Below, piece by piece: positions 25,144 through 31,009 of a DNA stretch of 36,933 nt. Origin of the DNA: GCA-003244245 sp032230565 (GTDB lineage Bacteria; Actinomycetota; Actinomycetes; Mycobacteriales; Pseudonocardiaceae). The stretch spans positions 1 to 36,933 of the forward strand of contig JAVXWL010000088.1 in assembly GCA_032230565.1 (NCBI GenBank). The letters run 5' to 3'. The notes under the pieces were generated by a model. It was not told where the DNA came from, did no database searches, and saw nothing but the letters and a program-made list of their open reading frames with translations. Position 1 is the stretch's first letter; each line of letters starts with the position of its first letter. The translations under genes were made by a program, and so were the position numbers.

Positions 25144-25407
25144 TCAGCTGTAGCCTGCTCCGCCGGCACCGCCGGCACCAGCGCCACCCTCGCCACCGAC
25201 ACCAGAACCGGCGAAGTTGGTCTGATCACCTAGCAAGTTGACGTTGATGAGGTTGGCACCGAGACCGCCCCTGCCCTGACCACCGGCCCCACCCAGACCG
25301 CCGTTGCCACCACGGCCAACAGCGCTGAACAGCGACAACACCGTACGGGCGGGCAGCAGTTCCGCGTGCTGCCCTTCGAGCTCGGCCCCGCTCACTGCAT
25401 CAGACAT
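25144..25407 (-). CDS. Gly-rich leader-bearing small protein, cassette 1 (87 aa)
   Basis: ATG 25407 follows AGGAGG. The N-terminus MSDAVSGAELEGQHAELLPA then RTVLSLFS is the most diverged copy of the shared leader. The rest is Gly-rich (GRGGNGGLGGAGGQGRGG), then the conserved island LGANLINVNLLGDQTNFAGSG, then GGEGGAGAGGAGGAGYS. It has no cysteine, no signal peptide and no membrane helix. It is the cassette nearest the M50 protease and the likely substrate type for its peptide-binding domain. The alternation of hydrophobic and Asn/Asp residues in the island suggests a beta strand. I do not recognise a named family. It is one of four intact paralogues, each with its own promoter region and terminator. 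Confidence 0.85.
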   Translation of the reverse strand: MSDAVSGAELEGQHAELLPARTVLSLFSAVGRGGNGGLGGAGGQGRGGLGANLINVNLLGDQTNFAGSGVGGEGGAGAGGAGGAGYS

Positions 25408-25567
25408 AGATCCTCCTAGGAAAGGTGCTCCCGTGGTCGTCAGATGACCCCGGGACTACGAACACCGCATCGGTGGCAGTACCGACTCGGCGCTACATAC
25501 CTTGCCCACGGTTAGATCGATGTGGCAATCAGTAGCGGTACCTAACTCATATGGGCTCTCTACCTAG
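25408..25567 (-). promoter_or_regulatory. Conserved upstream control region of cassette 1
   Basis: Box A CTAGGTAGA (25567-25559) and Box B AGTTAGGTACCGCTACTGATTGCC (25547-25524 on the minus strand) are separated by 11 bases, as in the other copies. GGCAAGGTAT (25504-25495) may be the -10 area. Hairpin 1 is ATCGGT (25469-25474) with ACCGAC (25481-25486). Hairpin 2 is TCCCG (25429-25433) with CGGGA (25451-25455), plus an inner GGTC/GACC. CCTAGGAGGAT then leads to the ATG. Confidence 0.7.
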
Positions 25568-25645
25568 GCCATTCGTGGCACCCCACCTGGGGGAGACCAT
25601 CTAGAGAACCAACATATTCCCTGGCAGGGCCCGGAGAGGCAGCTC

Positions 25646-25679
25646 GGGCGGGATGGCAGCGAATCGGGCCACCCCTCCC
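25646..25679 (-). terminator. G-rich hairpin terminator of Gly-rich cassette 2
   Basis: GGGCGGGATGGC (25646-25657) pairs with GCCACCCCTCCC (25668-25679) with one mismatch and one G-T, loop of 10 bases. It is 52 bases beyond the stop at 25731 and shares its right arm sequence with the cassette 3 terminator. Confidence 0.6.
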
Positions 25680-25730
25680 AGCCTACGGCGCCGCCACGGA
25701 CAGGTGATCACCCGACGGCGCCGATTCGGC

Positions 25731-26003
25731 TCAGCTGCCCAGTGCGCCACCGCCACCGCCGTCAGAAGCGCCGCCGGCACCGCCGAAGCCGCTGCCAGCG
25801 TCGTTGGTCTGGTCGCCGAACAGGTCGATGTTCAAGATGTTGAGCCCCAGCCCGCCCCGGCCTTTGCCGCCCATGCCGCCGTCGCCACCGTTGCCGCCAC
25901 GGCCGCCGCCACCCACGGTGTTGAACATCGACATCACGGTACGAGCCGGCAGCAACTCCACGTGCTGACCGTCGATCTCAGCAAAGTTCAGTGCGTCAGA
26001 CAT
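25731..26003 (-). CDS. Gly-rich leader-bearing small protein, cassette 2 (90 aa)
   Basis: ATG 26003 with AGGAGG about 8 bases upstream. The leader is MSDALNFAEIDGQHVELLPA then RTVMSMFN. Then comes a Gly run (TVGGGGRGGNGGDGGMGGKG), the island LGLNILNIDLFGDQTNDAGSG, and a Gly/Ser tail ending GGGGGALGS. It has no cysteine and no signal peptide. Compared with cassette 3, the leader differs at only a few positions and the island keeps LNIDLFGDQTN exactly, while the Gly-rich parts vary freely. That is the pattern of a conserved recognition leader and a conserved functional strand. Expression is probably independent, because a complete control region and a terminator flank it. Confidence 0.87.
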   Translation of the reverse strand: MSDALNFAEIDGQHVELLPARTVMSMFNTVGGGGRGGNGGDGGMGGKGRGGLGLNILNIDLFGDQTNDAGSGFGGAGGASDGGGGGALGS

Positions 26004-26152
26004 CTAAATCCTCCTAGGAAAGGTGGTCCCGGTTGAGCCGGGCCTGAACACTTCATCGGTGGCAGTACCGATTCAGTAATTGATACCTTGCCGTCCAGTA
26101 ACCCGCGTAGCAATCAGTAGTCACACGTAACTACTCCCGGCCTACTACCTAG
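26004..26152 (-). promoter_or_regulatory. Conserved upstream control region of cassette 2
   Basis: Box A CTAGGTAGT (26152-26144) and Box B AGTTACGTGTGACTACTGAT then TGCT (26132-26109), 11 bases apart, read on the minus strand. GGCAAGGTATC follows near 26092-26083. Hairpin 1 is the perfect ATCGGT/ACCGAT at 26055-26060 and 26067-26072. Hairpin 2 is CCCGG/CCGGG at 26028-26032 and 26038-26042. The ribosome site CCTAGGAGG precedes ATG 26003. Confidence 0.75.
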
Positions 26153-26249
26153 AACCGCAACGCTTCTCGAATACGTAGCCAGAAACGAGATCTACGGAGA
26201 ACTCAGGACAGCGCCTACCTATGGCAGGACGATCTCGGACCTGATGGCA

Positions 26250-26388
26250 CGACACGGTGGCGGCGCCGACCCCACCCACGCCCTCCACGGCCGCCGGCGA
26301 TCCGCGGAACAGCGATAGGGCAGTACCGACCGGCCAGCAGCTCGACATGCGGCCCACCGATCTCCACAAGAGCACGATCTACGGCTGG
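26250..26388 (-). pseudogene. Decayed copy of a Gly-rich leader protein
   Basis: Reading the minus strand from 26388, the codon in the start position is CCA and no ribosome site remains. Residues RALVEIGGPHVELLAGR (to 26326) align with the leader of the intact copies. One extra base at 26325 then shifts the frame to TALSLFRGSPAAVEGVGGVGAA. At the nucleotide level the stretch GAGCTGCTGGCCGGTCGGTA still matches the intact leaders. The GDQTN island is gone. It lies between cassettes 2 and 3 and shows that the family expands and decays by tandem duplication. Confidence 0.75.
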
Positions 26389-26428
26389 AGTACCAGCGGG
26401 TAGAGCTACCGGGAACGCCGGTAAGCGG

Positions 26429-26465
26429 ATGGGAGGGGTGGCCACGATGCGGCCACCCCTCCCAT
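26429..26465 (-). terminator. Perfect G-rich hairpin terminator of Gly-rich cassette 3
   Basis: ATGGGAGGGGTGGCC (26429-26443) and GGCCACCCCTCCCAT (26451-26465) form a perfect 15-base stem with a 7-base loop, 72 bases after the stop at 26537. It would insulate the decayed copy and cassette 2 from cassette 3. Confidence 0.8.
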
Positions 26466-26536
26466 AAAACCGCCGCGCTTATCCAGAATCCGCATTGCCC
26501 CTATTCCCTCTGGATAGTCAGCGTTACCGACTAGAC

Positions 26537-26812
26537 TCAGCTCTTGTCGGCTCCAGAGGCGCCACCGTTGGCGGTGCCGCCCGCTCCACCGACACCGTCA
26601 CCGGCGCTGTTGGTCTGGTCACCGAACAGGTCGATGTTCAACAAGTTAACGCCGATGCCGCCGCGGCCGGCGCCACCGGCGCCACCGGTGCCACCGTTGC
26701 CGCCACGGCCGCTGCCACCACCAGTGGTGCTGAGCAGCGACATCACGGTACGAGCCGGCAGCAACTCCAGGTGCTGGCCGTCGATCTCAGCAAAGCTCAG
26801 TGCATCAGACAT
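26537..26812 (-). CDS. Gly-rich leader-bearing small protein, cassette 3 (91 aa)
   Basis: ATG 26812 with AGGAGG upstream. The leader is MSDALSFAEIDGQHLELLPA then RTVMSLLS. A Gly/Ser/Arg run (GGGSGRGGNGGTGGAGGAGR) leads to the island IGVNLLNIDLFGDQTNSAGDG, then GGAGGTANGGASGADKS. It has no cysteine and no signal peptide. Of the four it is closest to cassette 2. An antisense frame of similar length (26544-26816 plus) is only the Pro-rich mirror of the Gly-rich repeats. Like its paralogues it is flanked by its own upstream boxes and hairpin terminator. Confidence 0.87.
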   Translation of the reverse strand: MSDALSFAEIDGQHLELLPARTVMSLLSTTGGGSGRGGNGGTGGAGGAGRGGIGVNLLNIDLFGDQTNSAGDGVGGAGGTANGGASGADKS

Positions 26813-26962
26813 CTAATCCTCCTAGGAAAGGTTGTCCCGGCAGTCCCCGGGACGACAATGCTTCATCGGCGGCATTACCGATTTCGGCATGACCAACTTT
26901 GCCCGCATACAGGTTATGAGGCAATCAGTAGTCACACGTAACTCACCCCAGTGGACTACCTA
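26813..26962 (-). promoter_or_regulatory. Conserved upstream control region of cassette 3
   Basis: Box A TTAGGTAGT (26963-26955) and Box B AGTTACGTGTGACTACTGAT then TGCC (26943-26920), again 11 bases apart. Hairpin 1 is ATCGGC/ACCGAT (26865-26870 and 26877-26882) with one G-T. Hairpin 2 is a perfect 7-base stem GTCCCGG/CCGGGAC (26834-26840 and 26847-26853). CCTAGGAGGAT precedes the start. Confidence 0.75.
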
Positions 26963-27060
26963 AGTAATGCGACCTTGGCAGCGAGCCAATCTTGCGGATC
27001 TGTAATATCAACGGCTTTCGCCGTACATCCACGCCGACATAAACTACGAACACTGCAGGC

Positions 27061-27093
27061 CGGTAGGGGCGGACCGTACGGCCGCCCCTACCG
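27061..27093 (-). terminator. Perfect G-rich hairpin terminator of Gly-rich cassette 4
   Basis: CGGTAGGGGCGG (27061-27072) and CCGCCCCTACCG (27082-27093) form a perfect 12-base stem with a 9-base loop, 55 bases after the stop at 27148. Confidence 0.8.
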
Positions 27094-27147
27094 CCGAAAT
27101 CCTAGGCCAAGCGACGACGCTGATCGCTGGAAATGAAGCTGCCCAAC

Positions 27148-27480
27148 TCAGCCCCTGAATGCGCCAGCACCACCAGTGGCAGCGCCACCATCGGCCGAGC
27201 TGTCGGCCGAGCCACCGGCGCCGCCTTCGCCACCGGTCGCCTGGTTGTACACGTTGCCGTCCTCGATGTAGAACCAGTTGCCAAAGATCGCAGCCTTGCC
27301 GGTGCCCTCGCCGCCGACGCCGCCGGTGCCGGCCGGTCCGCCCTTGCCACCCGGTCCGCCGTTGCCGGCGTCGCCGCCCTTGGGACCAGCAGGGGTGCTC
27401 ACCATTGACAGGACGGTGCGGGCCGGCAGCAGCTCCACGTGCTGGCCGTCGATCTCCGCAAAGCTCAGTGCATCAGACAT
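27148..27480 (-). CDS. Gly-rich leader-bearing protein, divergent cassette 4 (110 aa)
   Basis: ATG 27480 is chosen because the shared leader MSDALSFAEIDGQHVELLPA (then RTVLSMVS) begins there and GAGGAGGA lies just upstream; the frame is open further but not homologous. The Gly/Pro-rich part (PAGPKGGDAGNGGPGGKGGP) is collagen-like. The island differs completely from the other three: GKAAIFGNWFYIEDGNVYNQ, with aromatic residues, followed by ATGGEGGAGG and a Ser/Ala/Gly tail ending GAGAFRG. It has no cysteine and no signal peptide. The same leader on a different core suggests the leader is what the processing machinery reads. It is the first cassette after adnB. Confidence 0.87.
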   Translation of the reverse strand: MSDALSFAEIDGQHVELLPARTVLSMVSTPAGPKGGDAGNGGPGGKGGPAGTGGVGGEGTGKAAIFGNWFYIEDGNVYNQATGGEGGAGGSADSSADGGAATGGAGAFRG

Positions 27481-27638
27481 CAAGTCCTCCTCCTCAGAAA
27501 GGTAAGTCCCGGTCACCCGGGCGCAGTCAACCCACGTCATCGGCGACAATTACCGATTCAGCACCCCATACCTTGCCGAGAAGTGACGTCATACGGCAAT
27601 TCGTAGCCGCACGTAAATCCGCCAGGTCGACTACCTAG
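27481..27638 (-). promoter_or_regulatory. Conserved upstream control region of cassette 4
   Basis: Box A CTAGGTAGT (27638-27630) and Box B ATTTACGTGCGGCTACGAAT then TGCC (27618-27595), 11 bases apart. GGCAAGGTATG lies near 27576-27566. Hairpin 1 is ATCGG/CCGAT (27539-27543 and 27553-27557). Hairpin 2 is CCCGG/CCGGG (27508-27512 and 27517-27521). The ribosome site is GAGGAGGA. The region also forms the gap after adnB. Confidence 0.75.
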
Positions 27639-27721
27639 CAGCGGAGTCGCTTTTCAGCACCTAGCCAGTGGCCATTTTTTACGGAGATCGCGGGCACCGG
27701 TTACCGACACGCACTACGCAG

Positions 27722-30700
27722 TCAAGGCGCGCGGGGAGCCGATGGGACGCTGCGCAGCAGGTCGCGCAATCCGTCGGCGTCGAGCAGGTCCGCGGGTTGC
27801 AGCGTTCGGTTGTCACGGACATAGTGAAATGCCGCACGTACCCGTTCCAGCGGTGCGCCGGACAGCGCCGACCAGGCCAGCCGGTAGGCGGCCAGCTGCA
27901 CGCTCACGGCGCGCAGCGTCGCCTCGTCGGGCACCATCCCGGTCTTCCAGTCGACCACTGTCCAGCCGCCATCGGCGTCGGCGAACACTGCATCCATCCG
28001 ACCACGCACGCCCACCCCGTCCAACACCGTTTCGAAGGGCACCTCGACGTCGTGCGGGCAACGCAGCGCCCATTCGCTGGCGAGGAAAGCGGCCTGAAGC
28101 GATTCGAGTTCGGCGTTCGGGGCGGCACCCTCATCGGCAGCGCCAGGCAACTCGTCGTGATCGATCAGCCGAGTACAGCCGAACCGGCGTTCCAGCCACG
28201 CGTGAAAGGCGGTACCGCGGCGAGCCATCGGATTTGGTGCGAACGGCAGCGGCCTGCGCAGCCGCGCGGCCAGCGCCAATGGGTCCGCGGCGAGCTCCAC
28301 CAACTGGCTCACCGACAGGTGTGCGGGCAGTACGACGCGTTGCACAGCGCGGTGGGCGACCCGCTCCGCCAGCAACACGTCGATCTCGCGCTGCCAACCC
28401 GCTGCGCTGCGAGCTGGTGAGTGCCGATCGGAGTCGGCGACCGTCAGCGCGTCGTGCACCAGCTGTGCGCCCTCAGCGACGGCATCGCGCCGCGGGCCCA
28501 GCGGGTCAATCGGTGCCGGTGCGCACCGCGGTTCGGTGTCCAGCGGGTTCGCCTCGCCTTCGGCGGGGGCTGCGGCCCATTGATCGATCACACACTGTTC
28601 GACGTCGCGGATCTCCAACAGGAACTGCGATGGCGACCGGGGTGCGCTGCCGGCCTCGCCCCAATGGTGGCCACTGACCAGCAAGGTCTGCTCTGCACGA
28701 GTCAGCGCTACATACATCAGCCGGCGTTCCTCGGTCAGCCTGCGGGTGTCAAAGGCCTCCTCGTGGTCCGCGACGGTCCCGGCGAGCTCCTTCTGATCAG
28801 CAGCAGCGGGCAGTGCCAGGTCGGGGAGGTCGGCCCGGTCGCCCCGCAGCGCCACCGGCAGCTCGGTGACCGTCCGCAGCCACGACGAACTCTTCTTGGC
28901 TCCTGGGAACACCCCATCCACCAGGTGCGGGACGGCCACCAGCTGCCATTCCAGGCCTTTGGCCGCGTGCACGGTGAGTATCTGCACGCGGTCGTGGGCG
29001 ACCTCGACCTCACCCGGCGCAAGGCCGTCTTCGGCTTCCTCGGCGGTGGCCAGGTAGTCCAACAGCCCGGGCAGGCCGGCCAACGGGCTGGCCGCAGCGA
29101 AGTCCGCGACCACGCCGGCAAAGGTGTCCAGATGGGCCCGGCCGGCGGGACCGAGGCGGGCCAGCGTCTCGATGTCGAGGAGCAGGGTCCGTTCGGCATC
29201 GGCGACCAGGTCGGTCAGCGGCTGCGTGACACGGCGACGCAGCGCCCGCAGCTCGGCGGCCAGGGCGCACAGCCGTCGGTAGCCTCGCTCGGAGTACCGG
29301 GCCGGATCGCCGGGCGAGTCGAGCGCATCGACCAGCCCCGCCTGGTCGGCGGCTTCCCCAGGTAGCTCGCCCGGTAAGGCAGCCAGCACCTGCTCCGGGG
29401 TACTGCCCGCGTCCCCAGTGCCCGGGCCCGACGGAGTCCAGTGATCCATCGCCAGCTCTCGGGCACGCCGCCACAGACTGGCTAGATCCGCCGCGCCGAG
29501 CCGCCACCGTGCACCGGTCAGCAGCCGCACCGCGGCGGTGCCGGCCAGCGGATCGACGAGCAACCGAAGCACGCTCACCAGGTCGCGGACCTCTGGCGTA
29601 GCGAGCAACCCGCCCAGGCCTACCACCTCGACAGGAACATCACGCGCATGCAACGCGGCAGCCAACGCCGCCATGTCCGCGCGGCGGCGCACCAGCACCG
29701 CGGCGGTCAGGGCGCCGTGGGCACCCGCTGGCGAGTGCCAGCGGTCGGCGATGGCGCCGGCAACCCAGTCCACTTCGGTACGGACGTCGGGCAGCAGCGC
29801 ACAGCGAACCTCGCCGGATTCGGCACCGTCCCTGCAACGCAACTCGCCGACGCGCACCGGGCCGCCGCGAAGCTCGCCGGAGATCGCGTTAGCGACCGCG
29901 AGCACCTCGGGGGGGTTGCGGAAGCTGGTGAGCAGCCCGCGGGTCACGGCGGGGGTCCCGTCGTTGCACGGAAAGTCAGCGGTGAACCGGGGTAGGTTGG
30001 CCGCTGAGGCACCACGCCAGCCATAGATCGACTGGCAAGGGTCACCGACCGCGGTGACTGGGATCGCGCGCTCTGGCGTTGCCGCGCTGCCGAACAATGA
30101 CCGCAACAGCACCCGCTGGGCATGCCCGGTGTCCTGGTATTCGTCGAGCAGCACGGCGCCGAAGCGAGCCCGCTCGCTCGCGCCGACCTCCAGATGGTCG
30201 CGCGCCAGCTTCGCCGCGATGCCCATCTGATCGCCGAAGTCGAGCACGGCCTCGCGCCGCTTGAGCTCGGTGTAGCGCTCCACCAGCGGCAACATGGCCA
30301 GCCGGGACCGCTGGCTACGTACTACCGGCTTGAGGTCGGCGCGCAGCGGGCCTCGCTGGCGTGGCGTCGGCGAAGCCGTGACCAGCGCCGTAATGATCGC
30401 CTCGGTGGCGTCCCGCAGCTGCTCCGGCTCGCACAAGTGCTCAGCAAGCTGCCCAGCCAACCCGAGAACCCAACCGGTGACCGTGTGCGGCACCTTCCCC
30501 TCGAGGTGGAGGTCCGGCTCCCAGCCGGCGGTGACCCGGTGCGCAAGCTGCCACGCGCCGGTCTCAGTGAGCAGCCGAGCCCCCGGATCGGTAGGCAGCC
30601 GCAGCGCATGCTCAGCTACCAGCCGGCCGGCGTAGGCGTGGTAAGTGAGCACGGTGGCCTCATCGGCCAGCACCGCGGCCCTACGCTGCCCGGTGGCGTC

Positions 30701-31009
30701 GAGTCGATCCAGCACCGCCGAACCGGCGAGCCGGCGCAGCCGGGCCCGGACCCGCTCGGCGAGCTGCTGGGCCGCCTTGCGGGTGAACGTCAGGCCGAGC
30801 ACGCGGTCCGGGGTGACGTATCCGTTGGCGACCAGCCACACCACTCGGGCCGCCATCGTCTCGGTTTTACCCGATCCGGCACCGGCGACCACGAGAGTGG
30901 GACCCGCCGGATCGGCGGCGATGACAGCAGCCTGCTCCTCGGTCGGAAACGCGATCCCAAGTTCGGCGGCCAGCTCCGCGGGCTCGATGCAGGTCTGCAC
31001 CATCGTCAT
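27722..31009 (-). CDS. adnB: AdnB-like helicase-nuclease subunit
   Basis: 1095 residues from ATG 31009, overlapping the adnA stop by four bases. The N-terminal UvrD-type motor is complete: Q motif FPTEEQAAVIA, Walker A VAGAGSGKTETMAA (about 41-54), LTFTRKAAQQLAERV, motif II VLLDEYQDT, motif III VGDPCQSIYGWRGA, motif V TVHAAKGLEW and motif VI EERRLMYVALTRAEQ. A C-terminal RecB-type nuclease has GTAFHAWLERRFG, RGRMDAVFADADG, WTVVDWKTG (catalytic D and DWK) and VQLAAYRLAW. AdnAB is the mycobacterial end-resecting complex for double-strand break repair. In M. tuberculosis the pair (Rv3201c/Rv3202c) lies close to uvrD2; here about 12 kb of other genes intervene. Confidence 0.94.
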   Translation of the reverse strand: MTMVQTCIEPAELAAELGIAFPTEEQAAVIAADPAGPTLVVAGAGSGKTETMAARVVWLVANGYVTPDRVLGLTFTRKAAQQLAERVRARLRRLAGSAVLDRLDATGQRRAAVLADEATVLTYHAYAGRLVAEHALRLPTDPGARLLTETGAWQLAHRVTAGWEPDLHLEGKVPHTVTGWVLGLAGQLAEHLCEPEQLRDATEAIITALVTASPTPRQRGPLRADLKPVVRSQRSRLAMLPLVERYTELKRREAVLDFGDQMGIAAKLARDHLEVGASERARFGAVLLDEYQDTGHAQRVLLRSLFGSAATPERAIPVTAVGDPCQSIYGWRGASAANLPRFTADFPCNDGTPAVTRGLLTSFRNPPEVLAVANAISGELRGGPVRVGELRCRDGAESGEVRCALLPDVRTEVDWVAGAIADRWHSPAGAHGALTAAVLVRRRADMAALAAALHARDVPVEVVGLGGLLATPEVRDLVSVLRLLVDPLAGTAAVRLLTGARWRLGAADLASLWRRARELAMDHWTPSGPGTGDAGSTPEQVLAALPGELPGEAADQAGLVDALDSPGDPARYSERGYRRLCALAAELRALRRRVTQPLTDLVADAERTLLLDIETLARLGPAGRAHLDTFAGVVADFAAASPLAGLPGLLDYLATAEEAEDGLAPGEVEVAHDRVQILTVHAAKGLEWQLVAVPHLVDGVFPGAKKSSSWLRTVTELPVALRGDRADLPDLALPAAADQKELAGTVADHEEAFDTRRLTEERRLMYVALTRAEQTLLVSGHHWGEAGSAPRSPSQFLLEIRDVEQCVIDQWAAAPAEGEANPLDTEPRCAPAPIDPLGPRRDAVAEGAQLVHDALTVADSDRHSPARSAAGWQREIDVLLAERVAHRAVQRVVLPAHLSVSQLVELAADPLALAARLRRPLPFAPNPMARRGTAFHAWLERRFGCTRLIDHDELPGAADEGAAPNAELESLQAAFLASEWALRCPHDVEVPFETVLDGVGVRGRMDAVFADADGGWTVVDWKTGMVPDEATLRAVSVQLAAYRLAWSALSGAPLERVRAAFHYVRDNRTLQPADLLDADGLRDLLRSVPSAPRAP

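Noticed and set aside
26544..26816. Pro-rich 90-residue plus-strand protein
   Set aside because: Exact mirror of the Gly-rich cassette 3 coding strand (GGN read backwards gives Pro/Ala).
25144..27480. The regular Gly-rich array as CRISPR or simple repeat
   Set aside because: The units are coding genes with starts, ribosome sites and diverged sequences hundreds of bases apart, not short repeats with uniform spacers.
25144..27480. PE_PGRS proteins
   Set aside because: The Gly-rich parts look similar, but there is no PE domain or YxxxD/E signal, and the proteins are far too short.
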